A stretch of DNA of 64,000 nucleotides from positions 1 through 64,000 of the forward strand of contig PDRY01000017.1 in NCBI GenBank assembly GCA_002748265.1, read 5' to 3'. The notes beneath the pieces were generated by a model. The model saw only the letters and a list, made by a program, of their open reading frames with translations, did no database searches and was not told where the DNA came from. The stretch comes from Rhodobacterales bacterium (GTDB lineage Bacteria; Pseudomonadota; Alphaproteobacteria; Rhodobacterales; Rhodobacteraceae). Numbering within the stretch: the first letter of the stretch is position 1; each line of letters starts with the position of its first letter. Of this stretch, positions 27,052 to 35,964 are shown piece by piece. Position numbers and translations under genes: made by a program.

Positions 27052-27552
27052 TCAGGCGTCCTGGGCCAGACGGTCTTCCAGCACGTCGAACGGCACGCCG
27101 GGCTCGTCCTTGGCGCCGCGGATGACCAGAGATGTCTTCACGCTGGCCACGTTCTCTGCCGCGGTGAGCTTTTCGGTCAGGAAGGTTTGGAAGCTGCGCA
27201 GATCGGGCGCGACGCATTTCAGGATGAAATCCACTTCACCGTTCAACATGTGGCATTCGCGGACCAAGGGCCAATCCTGGCAGAGATGTTCGAAAGCGGA
27301 GAGATCGGTTTCCGCCTGGCTGACAAGCCCGACCATGGCGAAAACCTGCACCTCAAAGCCAAGCTCGCGGGCGTCGACATCGGCGTGATAGCCCCGAATG
27401 TAGCCCTGTTCTTCGAGCGTGCGGACCCGGCGCAGGCAAGGCGGGGCAGAGATCCCAACGCGGCGTGCCAGCTCGACATTGGTCATGCGACCATCTGCCT
27501 GCAGCTCGGACAGTATCATCCGGTCAATCTGATCCAGCTTGGGCGTTGCCAT
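27052..27552 (-). CDS. Lrp/AsnC-family transcriptional regulator
   Basis: This 166-residue protein starts MATPKLDQIDRMILSELQADG (ATG 27552, Shine-Dalgarno aaaggaaac). The HTH ELARRVGISAPPCLRRVRTL and the RAM-domain signature GEVDFILKCVAPDL are the classical global-Lrp type found throughout Rhodobacteraceae, and it is closer to Lrp than the regulator at 25.5 kb. It is divergent from trxB; a 174-bp region with AT-rich pieces separates them and may contain its operators. Confidence 0.92.
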   Translation of the reverse strand: MATPKLDQIDRMILSELQADGRMTNVELARRVGISAPPCLRRVRTLEEQGYIRGYHADVDARELGFEVQVFAMVGLVSQAETDLSAFEHLCQDWPLVRECHMLNGEVDFILKCVAPDLRSFQTFLTEKLTAAENVASVKTSLVIRGAKDEPGVPFDVLEDRLAQDA

Positions 27553-27645
27553 CTCGTTTCCTTTGCGAGGCATTTTTGCGGAACCTACGCCCGGCGGTCT
27601 CCAGACGCAATAAAGTTTCGCAAATGAGCAATTTTGTGAACGTAG

Positions 27646-28671
<1,026 letters not shown>

Positions 28672-28801
28672 TATCGTCAAATTAAAAGCAAATACATGAG
28701 CTTGACAGTCGCGCCTTAGATTTGGGTGCGGCTGTTGAAGGATTGTTCAGGTTTTCCCCCAAGGCTTGCAGAGAATTGTAAGACCTACGGATGGGAGCCT
28801 T

Positions 28802-31186
28802 ATGGAACGCCGCATTCAGATCGCATCGGTCGTGATGACCGCCTTGCTCCTCTTCTCGACGGTGTTCGCCGCCGTCACGGCGCAGCGCTTTGTCAAAGCT
28901 GCGCATACCGTGGACGAGCTGGATCAGCTCAAGCACGAGAGCTACCTGCTCGCGGATGAGTTTCGTCAATCCGGGGATGATCTGACCCGATTGGCGCGCA
29001 CATTTGCGTTGACCGGCCAAGGCCGCTTCGAAGAGCAGTACCATCAGGTATTGGCGATCCGAAACGGGGACCAGCCGCGCCCGGCAGACTATCATCACAT
29101 CTATTGGGATTTCGTCGCCGCCGGGATGGAAGTGTCACCGGGCACCAAGGCGGCGCGATCTCTGACCCTGCTGATGAAGGACAAAGGGTTCACAGAGGTG
29201 GAGCTGGCGAAGCTGGAAGAGGCCGCTCTGGTGGCGGAGCGCGTGGTGGCGATGGATATTGAGGCGATGAATGCCGTCCGGGGATACTACCGGGATCCTC
29301 AGGGGAATTACACGCTCCGCGACGCGCCAAACCGCCAGTTGGCGAGACGCCTCCTGCATTCGGACGCTTACCATGAGGAGAAGGCCCGCAGCCTGCTTCC
29401 GCTGGATGAGTTCTATAAGCTGATGGAAGATCGGCTGGACGGTGCCGTTGCTCAGGCCCGGGCGACAGAGGGTCAGGCGGCTGGCCAGCAGGCTATGGCT
29501 CTGTCGGTCATGGGGCTGACCAGTCTTGCGGTCGGCGTGTTCCTTCTCGTGTTCTGTATCCGGCCGCTGAGTAAGCTGACCATCGCCATGCGGGAGCTCG
29601 CGGACGGCGCGGCCGAGACACAGATCCCCTATCAGGAAAGCCGGACGGAGTTTGGCGTGCTCGCCCGTCAGATCAATGACTACAAGGCAGCCAGCGACAA
29701 GATCGCTGAGATGGGAGAGGCGGAGAAACTGCGTAAGAGAGAAGTCATCGCGCAGCGCGAGTCGGCACTTGCCCTACAGGCTCAGGTGGACGAGGCCGTT
29801 GGCCTTGCCTTGGATGGCGATTTTTCCAGCCGTATCAATATCGACGCCCAGGATCCTTCAGCCGGCAAAATCGCGGACCGGGTCAATACGTTGATGGACA
29901 GGCTCGATGCGGCCACAGCGGAGCTGGTCGAGGCGCTCAATGCGCTCGGCTCCGGTGATGTCGAACGGCGCCTTTCTTTGGCGGGGGGTGGCCGTTTCCG
30001 CGAGCTGGAACACACCGGCGAGACAGCTCGCCAGCGGCTCGGGGAGCTGATCGGCCTCATGTCGGAGAATGCTGAAAATGAGCGTGCGAACAGTGCGCGG
30101 ATGCAAGCCCAGAAGGAACAATCGGATCGGCTTCAGGTTGAAATCGACGAGATGATCGCCCAAGCGCAGGACGGTGCTTTCGACAAGCGGATCGCGATTC
30201 CGGGCTGCGACGACAGCACCGCGCGCATCGCGGATGGCATGAATCGGTTGATCGAAGGCTATGATCACACGATTGAGGAACTGATCGCTCAGTTCACGGC
30301 CCTGGGTCAGGGGGATTTGACCCGCGAGCTCGGGCTCGAGGCCCGCGGGCGCTTCGGAGAGCTGCAGCATACCGCTGATCGTACAAGGCAGCTTCTGATC
30401 GCCTTGATCGCGAGCGTGCATGATAGCGCGGAACAGGTCCACGATTCGGTGAACCGGTTGCGGGTGGATGCGACCACGGTATCGGGAAGCATGCAAAACC
30501 AGGCTGCGTCCATCGAGCAAACCTCTGCGGCGGCGACGGAAATGACGAAGGCCATCAAGGACAACGCTGTGTCGCTTACGGATGCATCAGAGCTTGCCAA
30601 TGCGGTCGATCACAGCGCCATTGGTGGGGCGGAGACCGTCGCATCCGTCGTCGCTGCCGTGGAAGAGATCAAGTCGCGCTCCGACAAGATCGCCGACATC
30701 GTCTCGATCATTGAAAACATCTCGTTCCAAACGAATCTTCTGGCCCTGAACGCGACGGTTGAAGCGGCCCGCGCAGGGGAGGCCGGGCGTGGCTTCGCGG
30801 TGGTCGCCTCGGAAGTGCGAAATCTGTCCCTTCGCGCCTCCGATGCCGCGACTGACATTGCGGGGTTGATAAACGCGACAACCCAAAGCGTAGACCACGG
30901 CGTTGTGCTGGCGCACGAGGCGGGGACGGCGCTTACCACCATTTCTGACGATATGGCGAAGCTTCGCGAGAAGATCGAAAGCGTGAGCACCAGTGGCCGG
31001 GATCAGGCGATGACGTTTCACGAGGTGGAGCTTGCCATCAGCGAAATCAGCAAAGCCACCCAAACGAGCGCCGCGAGCGCAGAGCGCAGCGCCGAGCTAT
31101 CAGACGCGTTGGTTGATACTGCCACCACCTTGCGTGAAACTCTGGCGCAATTCCAAAGGCCGCCATCGGTCCAAGCCGCCGCCTGA
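28802..31186 (+). CDS. methyl-accepting chemotaxis protein with poly-HAMP repeats
   Basis: The ATG at 28802 with GGGAG 7 bp upstream gives 794 residues. A membrane helix at about 11-28, a periplasmic region to about 230, and a second helix at 232-253 are followed by a HAMP domain. Two similar segments follow (about 329-415 and 449-535), each with paired HAMP-like motifs (LDGDFSSRI ... GSGDVERRL; QDGAFDKRI ... GQGDLTREL). The signalling hairpin tip ENISFQTNLLALNATVEAAR lies at about 638-657. No C-terminal NWETF-type tether and no neighbouring che genes are present. The ligand is unknown. Confidence 0.92.
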   Translation: MERRIQIASVVMTALLLFSTVFAAVTAQRFVKAAHTVDELDQLKHESYLLADEFRQSGDDLTRLARTFALTGQGRFEEQYHQVLAIRNGDQPRPADYHHIYWDFVAAGMEVSPGTKAARSLTLLMKDKGFTEVELAKLEEAALVAERVVAMDIEAMNAVRGYYRDPQGNYTLRDAPNRQLARRLLHSDAYHEEKARSLLPLDEFYKLMEDRLDGAVAQARATEGQAAGQQAMALSVMGLTSLAVGVFLLVFCIRPLSKLTIAMRELADGAAETQIPYQESRTEFGVLARQINDYKAASDKIAEMGEAEKLRKREVIAQRESALALQAQVDEAVGLALDGDFSSRINIDAQDPSAGKIADRVNTLMDRLDAATAELVEALNALGSGDVERRLSLAGGGRFRELEHTGETARQRLGELIGLMSENAENERANSARMQAQKEQSDRLQVEIDEMIAQAQDGAFDKRIAIPGCDDSTARIADGMNRLIEGYDHTIEELIAQFTALGQGDLTRELGLEARGRFGELQHTADRTRQLLIALIASVHDSAEQVHDSVNRLRVDATTVSGSMQNQAASIEQTSAAATEMTKAIKDNAVSLTDASELANAVDHSAIGGAETVASVVAAVEEIKSRSDKIADIVSIIENISFQTNLLALNATVEAARAGEAGRGFAVVASEVRNLSLRASDAATDIAGLINATTQSVDHGVVLAHEAGTALTTISDDMAKLREKIESVSTSGRDQAMTFHEVELAISEISKATQTSAASAERSAELSDALVDTATTLRETLAQFQRPPSVQAAA

Positions 31187-31495
31187 CACAAAGCACGATG
31201 AACGTGAGGTATGCGCAGTCGCGGAGTAGGGCTGGGTCCGGGGCGCACTCCGCAGCGCGATAACGCAAGGTGTGACACGGAAAGGCAGCTGGTTGCGCCA
31301 GTCCTGCGTTCGCCGGTGCTGCACTCTCTCGCACGTCTTGAAACTCCCGACGGGCGTGAATGGCCTAATTCTGCCATGTAGAGGGGGGAAGTAGGCGCTT
31401 TTCGCTTCATTTCCCTCGATTGGTCTTGATTGTGCCCCAGTGTGAGGTGTAGCTGCCGACGATCCCCCCCCCCCTCGCGACGTGAAAGTATAGTT
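31187..31495 (+). other. leader/intergenic region before sat-cysC
   Basis: This 309-bp stretch has no convincing gene. It includes an 11-C homopolymer at 31464-31474, 22 bp before the start codon, and no clear Shine-Dalgarno. I could not fit a SAM or other known riboswitch by eye. Confidence 0.5.
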
Positions 31496-33211
31496 ATGGT
31501 CCAGCAGTCCAATCTGACCCCTATCCCCGAACTTTATGTCTCCTACGAGAGCGCGCAGAAGCTGAAGGTGGAAGCCGCTGATCTGATCAGCTGCGATCTG
31601 ACGCCCCGCCAGATCTGTGATCTGGAACTTCTGATGAACGGGGGCTTCTATCCGCTCAAAGGGTTTCTGGGCGAAGAGGACTACGACGGCGTCGTGGACA
31701 ACATGCGCCTGGCGGACGGCACGCTGTGGCCCATGCCCATCACGCTCGACGTCTCCGAGAGCTTTGCCGAGTCGATCCAGATCGGTCAGGATATTGCGCT
31801 GCGGGACCAAGAGGGCGTGATCCTGGCAACCATGACGGTCACCGATCGCTGGACCCCGAACAAGGCGCGCGAGGCGGAGAAAGTCTTTGGAGCTGATGAT
31901 CTGGCCCACCCGGCAGTCAATTACCTGCATAACACCGCAGGCAAAGTATATCTGGGCGGCCCGATCACCGGGATCCAGCAGCCGATCCACTATGACTTCC
32001 GGGCCCGCCGGGACACGCCCAACGAATTGCGGGCCTATTTCCGCAAACTGGGTTGGCGCCGCGTTGTGGCGTTCCAGACTCGCAACCCTCTGCACCGCGC
32101 GCACCAGGAACTGACCTTCCGCGCCGCGAAAGAGGCCCAGGCGAACCTTCTGATTCACCCCGTTGTCGGCATGACCAAGCCAGGCGATGTGGACCATTTC
32201 ACCCGCGTGCGCTGCTATGAGGCGGTGTTGGACAAGTACCCGAATTCGACCACCGCGTTGAGTCTGCTGCCGCTAGCGATGCGCATGGCTGGTCCGCGTG
32301 AGGCCGTGTGGCACGGGCTGATCCGCCGCAACCATGGCTGCACCCATTTCATCGTCGGTCGCGACCACGCAGGCCCCGGCAAAAACAGCCAGGGCGAAGA
32401 CTTCTATGGCCCTTATGATGCGCAGGAGCTGTTCCGCGCTCACCAGGACGAAATCGGCATCGAGATGGTCGATTTCAAACATATGGTTTACGTGCAGGAA
32501 CGCGCCCAGTACGAGCCCGCCGACGAGATCGAAGAGGGCGTCACCGTCCTGAACATCTCGGGGACCGAGCTGCGCCGCCGTCTGGCCGAAGGGCTTGAGA
32601 TCCCTGAGTGGTTCTCCTTCCCGCAGGTCGTGGAAGAGCTGCGCAAAACCAAACCGCCGCGCGCCAAGCAGGGCTTCACTGTGTTCTTCACCGGCTTCTC
32701 CGGCTCCGGAAAATCGACCATTGCGAACGCGCTGATGGTCAAGCTCATGGAGATGGGCGGCCGCCCGGTCACGCTGCTGGATGGTGACATCGTGCGCAAG
32801 AACCTGTCGTCCGAGCTGGGCTTCTCCAAGGAACACCGCGATCTGAACATTCGCCGCATCGGCTATGTCGCGAGCGAGATCACCAAGAACGGCGGCATCG
32901 CCATCTGCGCGCCGATCGCGCCTTACGCCACCACCCGCCGCGCGGTGCGCGAGGATGTGGAGCAGTTTGGCGCGTTCGTCGAGGTGCACGTCGCAACCTC
33001 CATCGAGGAATGCGAACGCCGCGACCGCAAGGGGCTCTACAAGCTCGCCCGCGAAGGCAAGATCAAGGAATTCACCGGCATCAGTGACCCGTACGATGTC
33101 CCTGTCGATCCCGAACTGCGGGTTGAAACGGAGAATGTCGAGGTCGACAACTGCGCCCATCAGGTCGTCCTGAAGTTGGAGCAGATGGGGCTGATTTCGG
33201 GCGACTGGTAA
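31496..33211 (+). CDS. sat/cysC: bifunctional sulfate adenylyltransferase / adenylylsulfate kinase
   Basis: This 571-residue fusion has an N-terminal PUA-like and ATP sulfurylase part, with QTRNPLHRAHQEL near 194-206 and VGRDHAGPG, and a C-terminal APS kinase domain whose P-loop GFSGSGKST is at about 400-408, with DGDIVRKNLSSELGFS following. It turns sulfate into APS and then PAPS for assimilation. The ATG at 31496 gives the family N-terminus. A terminator follows, so it is monocistronic, with no cysD/cysN partner nearby. Confidence 0.95.
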   Translation: MVQQSNLTPIPELYVSYESAQKLKVEAADLISCDLTPRQICDLELLMNGGFYPLKGFLGEEDYDGVVDNMRLADGTLWPMPITLDVSESFAESIQIGQDIALRDQEGVILATMTVTDRWTPNKAREAEKVFGADDLAHPAVNYLHNTAGKVYLGGPITGIQQPIHYDFRARRDTPNELRAYFRKLGWRRVVAFQTRNPLHRAHQELTFRAAKEAQANLLIHPVVGMTKPGDVDHFTRVRCYEAVLDKYPNSTTALSLLPLAMRMAGPREAVWHGLIRRNHGCTHFIVGRDHAGPGKNSQGEDFYGPYDAQELFRAHQDEIGIEMVDFKHMVYVQERAQYEPADEIEEGVTVLNISGTELRRRLAEGLEIPEWFSFPQVVEELRKTKPPRAKQGFTVFFTGFSGSGKSTIANALMVKLMEMGGRPVTLLDGDIVRKNLSSELGFSKEHRDLNIRRIGYVASEITKNGGIAICAPIAPYATTRRAVREDVEQFGAFVEVHVATSIEECERRDRKGLYKLAREGKIKEFTGISDPYDVPVDPELRVETENVEVDNCAHQVVLKLEQMGLISGDW

Positions 33212-33232
33212 GCAGCCCGCATCGCGATCACG

Positions 33233-33263
33233 GGGCCCGGTCAGCATGCTGATCGGGCCTTTT
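33233..33263 (+). terminator. terminator after sat-cysC
   Basis: gggcccggtcagc pairs with gctgatcgggcc (one G-T pair) and is followed by ttttt. Confidence 0.9.
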
Positions 33264-33318
33264 TCATATCAAAGGCTTGGGATATGATACGCCAACGCCG
33301 GACGAAGGAGCTTCATCA

Positions 33319-33768
33319 GTGACGATCGACAAGACCGCCATCAAGACCCGCATGCTTGAGCTTGAGCATGACGAGCTGGACCACGCCATTGAGCATTACG
33401 AGGCGTTTTTGAAGGGCAGCCGCCTGGACGGGCGCGAGGCGCATGATCGCGATGAATACGCAGTCGCGCGGCTCAACGCCGATCTGGCCCACAGCTTCGA
33501 CGAGCCGGTGCATGAACACCAGGCCAAGATTGAGCTGATCGAACACACCGACTTTGGCCCCAAGACAGAGGTCGAACGCGGCGCAGCCGTGAAGTTCAAC
33601 GGGCGCCGGTTCCTGGTCGTGACCTCCACCCGCCGCTTCACCGTCGACGGCAAGGAAGTCATGGGGATTTCCATGGATAGCCCCGTCTTCAAGGCCATGA
33701 AGGGCCTGAGCGCGGGCGACAGCTTTACGCTGAACGGGCGTGAAATCACGCTCGAAGAAGTCTACTGA
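33319..33768 (+). CDS. GreA/GreB C-domain-like protein
   Basis: The GTG at 33319 has gaaggag 8 bp upstream and gives 149 residues. The N-terminal half (ELEHDELDHAIEHYEAFLK) looks like an antiparallel coiled coil with many acidic residues. The C-terminal half (VERGAAVKFNGRRFLVV, then GISMDSPVFKAMKGLSAGD, FTLNGREI) fits the FKBP-like domain of GreA/GreB/Rnk proteins that bind the RNA polymerase secondary channel. It is closer to a Gre-like factor than to true GreA, which is in the 155-160 residue range with other tip residues. Function inferred only. Confidence 0.7.
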   Translation: MTIDKTAIKTRMLELEHDELDHAIEHYEAFLKGSRLDGREAHDRDEYAVARLNADLAHSFDEPVHEHQAKIELIEHTDFGPKTEVERGAAVKFNGRRFLVVTSTRRFTVDGKEVMGISMDSPVFKAMKGLSAGDSFTLNGREITLEEVY

Positions 33769-33776
33769 ATGGCGAG

Positions 33777-33797
33777 GGGCCCGCGTTGCGCGGGCCC
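33777..33797 (+). terminator. hairpin after the Gre-like gene
   Basis: A perfect 9-bp stem (gggcccgcg-ttg-cgcgggccc) lies 8 bp after the stop. No T-tract follows. Confidence 0.55.
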
Positions 33798-33803
33798 AGC
33801 CGA

Positions 33804-33840
33804 CCGGATCATTGGGGCCGGATCATTGGGGCCGGATCAT
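33804..33840. repeat. 14-bp tandem repeat over the cytochrome b561 stop codon
   Basis: The unit ccggatcattgggg occurs at 33804-33817 and 33818-33831 and is followed by a partial copy, ccggatcat. On the minus strand the repeats cover the last codons and the stop of the b561 gene; the duplication shifts frame, so only the first copy is coding. Confidence 0.9.
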
Positions 33841-34299
33841 CCGGCTCAGGCTGCCGTCTTTCTTCACGAACTGGTGGAACAGGGCGAGTGCCACGTGGCC
33901 GATGACCAGAACCATCAAGATAGTGGTCAAAATCTCATGCGGCTTGGCGGCGGCTTCGATCCCCGCACCCCAAGTCAATCCGCCGCTGATCACCATCAGC
34001 AGCGCGATCCCGTAGAGCGCCAGATGCCCGACATTCGCCGCCATGTGCATCGCGGGACTGGTGCCCGGTAGCGGAGCCGGGGCGCCGCCGCGTCGCTTCT
34101 TGATGACCATGCGGACGATGATCAGCAGTCCGGTGAGCATCCCGATAATGGTGTGCGGCGTGGGGGACCCGGTGGTCCCGGCCTCAAGCGCGCGCTCATA
34201 GCCTTCGGCCATCTTGTCGCCGATCAGGAAATTGAAGCCGATCAGCGCTGCGACGATCCAGTGAAGGGCAATTTGCAGTCGGGTGTAGGCAGGCGACAT
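33823..34299 (-). CDS. cytochrome b561-family protein
   Basis: The ATG at 34299 gives 158 residues. It has four membrane helices with heme-ligand histidines: H14 in LQIALHW, one in TPHTIIGML, one in GHLALYGIAL and one in GHVALALFHQF. Prokaryotic b561 proteins move electrons across the inner membrane, some as superoxide:quinone oxidoreductases; the partner here is not known. The 3' end is remodelled by a tandem repeat. Confidence 0.9.
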   Translation of the reverse strand: MSPAYTRLQIALHWIVAALIGFNFLIGDKMAEGYERALEAGTTGSPTPHTIIGMLTGLLIIVRMVIKKRRGGAPAPLPGTSPAMHMAANVGHLALYGIALLMVISGGLTWGAGIEAAAKPHEILTTILMVLVIGHVALALFHQFVKKDGSLSRMIRPQ

Positions 34300-34386
34300 A
34301 TCTTGCTCCTGTGATGTTTGGCACCTCTGTAGCGCATGGAGGCCGGGATGTGCCTGCGACATCCCGGCGCAATTTCGCGGCGCAGA

Positions 34387-34611
34387 TCAGTGCAGCATTA
34401 CCGGGGTCATGTCATGTTCGCGAGCCAAGTGCGCCGCCAATCGAGGGGTGGCGACCAGGGCGATCTGTTCGCCCTCGTGGTTGTGCACGGCGCACAGCGT
34501 GGTCAGGTCGCCGGCTTTGTCCTGCACATCCTGGGGCAGGTCTTCGACGCGGATCGATTTGAAATACACCATGTTCTCGCCCATGGCGCTCAGGTTGCGT
34601 TCGCTGTTCAT
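34387..34611 (-). CDS. DUF1150 family protein
   Basis: This 74-residue cytoplasmic protein contains NMVYFKSIRVEDLP and LCAVHNHEGEQIALVATPRLAAHLAREHDM, the DUF1150 pattern. The gene lies 3 bp after Hsp20 and must be co-transcribed with it from the heat-shock promoter. The pairing is seen in many alphaproteobacteria, which suggests a role as a chaperone co-factor; nothing firmer is known to me. Confidence 0.88.
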   Translation of the reverse strand: MNSERNLSAMGENMVYFKSIRVEDLPQDVQDKAGDLTTLCAVHNHEGEQIALVATPRLAAHLAREHDMTPVMLH

Positions 34612-34614
34612 GGC

Positions 34615-35028
34615 TTATTTCCTCCTGATCTTCACGGTTTGCACGACGCTTTCGGGGACTTTGCGGCTCAGGTCGATATGAAGAAGCCCGTTCTCCAGAT
34701 CGGCGGTGCCGACCTCGACTCCATCGGCCAGAACGAAGCTGCGCTGAAACTGGCGCGCGGCGATCCCGCGGTGCAGGAACGTGCGCCCTTCGGTGTCGTC
34801 CTGCTGGCGGCCACGGATGACAAGCTGGTTGTCTTCGACGGTGATCGACAGATCATCTTCGCGAAACCCGGCCACGGCGAGCGTGATCCGGTAGGCGGTT
34901 TCCGAGGTTTGTTCGATATTATAGGGCGGGTAGCCCTCCGATCCGCTCTTGGCGTTGCGCTCCATGAGGCGTTCGAGCTGCTCGAACCCGAGGAGGTTGG
35001 GATAGGATCCCAGCGTGAGTTTGGTCAT
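34615..35028 (-). CDS. small heat-shock protein Hsp20 (IbpA-like)
   Basis: The ATG at 35028 gives 137 residues. An N-terminal region (PNLLGFEQLERLMER) is followed by the alpha-crystallin domain (YNIEQTSETAYRITLAVAGF through LENGLLHIDL) and a short tail with VQTVKIRRK. It holds unfolding proteins for refolding by DnaK/ClpB. The promoter at 35095-35127 fits sigma-32 (RpoH). The about 65-nt leader could hold an RNA thermometer, but I could not draw a convincing ROSE element. Confidence 0.94.
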   Translation of the reverse strand: MTKLTLGSYPNLLGFEQLERLMERNAKSGSEGYPPYNIEQTSETAYRITLAVAGFREDDLSITVEDNQLVIRGRQQDDTEGRTFLHRGIAARQFQRSFVLADGVEVGTADLENGLLHIDLSRKVPESVVQTVKIRRK

Positions 35029-35094
35029 AGGGCACGTCCTTTTGGTCAAGCGACAGTCCAGGTTGCGGCCCCGATTGCGGCGACCGCGTTGATT

Positions 35095-35127
35095 AAAATA
35101 TGGGATAAGTTTCCCTACCCGCAAGGG
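35095..35127 (-). promoter_or_regulatory. RpoH (sigma-32) heat-shock promoter
   Basis: On the minus strand CCCTTGC (35121-35127) and CCCATATTTT (35095-35104) have the CTTG to CCCAT spacing of 17 bp. This is close to the alphaproteobacterial RpoH consensus and lies about 67 bp before the Hsp20 start codon. Confidence 0.8.
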
Positions 35128-35186
35128 CTGGGCAGGGCGGCGCGGGCGGGCTATCGTGTAGCACCGAGGCGAAGCAAGGGCGTGGA

Positions 35187-35417
35187 ATGGACGGCGAAAA
35201 CACGGCAAGCGGCCCGATGGACGAGGAAGAGATCCTCAAGGTTGAGCTGGATGTCCTGCGGCGTGAGCACCGCGAATTGGACGCGCAAGTCCGACAGATC
35301 GAAGAGGGTCCGGCGCCTGACGCCATCGCCGTGCGGCGGCTGAAGCGGCGCAAGCTGGCCCTGAAGGATGAGATCGCCCGGCTCGAAGACCGGCTTTACC
35401 CCGACATCCTCGCCTGA
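35187..35417 (+). CDS. YdcH-like (DUF465) small coiled-coil protein
   Basis: This 76-residue acidic/basic helical protein has LDVLRREHRELDAQVRQIE and LKRRKLALKDEIARLE, the DUF465 hairpin of two helices. Function is unknown. The N-terminal 15 residues are poorly conserved-looking, so the internal ATG at 35217 is an alternative start. A second member of the family is at 59.9 kb. Confidence 0.8.
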   Translation: MDGENTASGPMDEEEILKVELDVLRREHRELDAQVRQIEEGPAPDAIAVRRLKRRKLALKDEIARLEDRLYPDILA

Positions 35418-35481
35418 GCGACCATTGCACCGCAGCATTGGCCCGCTATAGTGCGCGCTCCCTGAGCGAGGAGGCGCAGCC

Positions 35482-35964
35482 ATGACCACCCCTGTTGTCG
35501 GCATCATCATGGGATCGCAAAGCGATTGGCCCACCATGCGGGAAGCGGCTGCGATCCTGGACGAGCTGGGCGTGCCCTATGAAACAAAGATCGTCTCGGC
35601 CCATCGCACGCCTGACCGGCTGTGGGACTACGGCAAGACTGCCGTGGAGCGCGGCCTGAAGGTCATCATCGCGGGCGCGGGTGGTGCGGCGCATCTGCCC
35701 GGCATGATGGCGTCCAAGACGCGGGTGCCGGTGGTGGGCGTGCCGGTTCAGACGCGGGCGCTGTCGGGTGTCGATAGCCTCCATTCCATCGTTCAGATGC
35801 CGCGCGGCTATCCGGTGGCGACCATGGCGATTGGCGGTGCGGCCAATGCGGGGCTGATGGCGGCAGGCATTCTGGCGGTGTCGGATGTGGCACTGGCCCA
35901 GAGACTGGACGACTGGCGCGAGGCGCTGTCGGCCTCGATCCCGCAGGAGCCCTCCGATGACTGA
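35482..35964 (+). CDS. purE: 5-(carboxyamino)imidazole ribonucleotide mutase
   Basis: This 160-residue protein contains [22 protein letters not shown] (catalytic histidine) and [14 protein letters not shown], all class I PurE signatures. It moves the carboxylate of N5-CAIR to give CAIR in purine synthesis. Shine-Dalgarno gcgaggagg. It overlaps purK by 8 bp. Confidence 0.97.
   Translation: MTTPVVGIIMGSQSDWPTMREAAAILDELGVPYETKIVSAHRTPDRLWDYGKTAVERGLKVIIAGAGGAAHLPGMMASKTRVPVVGVPVQTRALSGVDSLHSIVQMPRGYPVATMAIGGAANAGLMAAGILAVSDVALAQRLDDWREALSASIPQEPSDD

Noticed and set aside
31187-31495. SAM-type riboswitch before sat-cysC
   Set aside because: No conserved SAM-II or other known core could be matched by eye; the region has only weak hairpins.
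35029-35094. ROSE-type RNA thermometer in the Hsp20 leader
   Set aside because: No U-U-G-C-U-type element pairing with the Shine-Dalgarno could be drawn convincingly; left as a possibility only.
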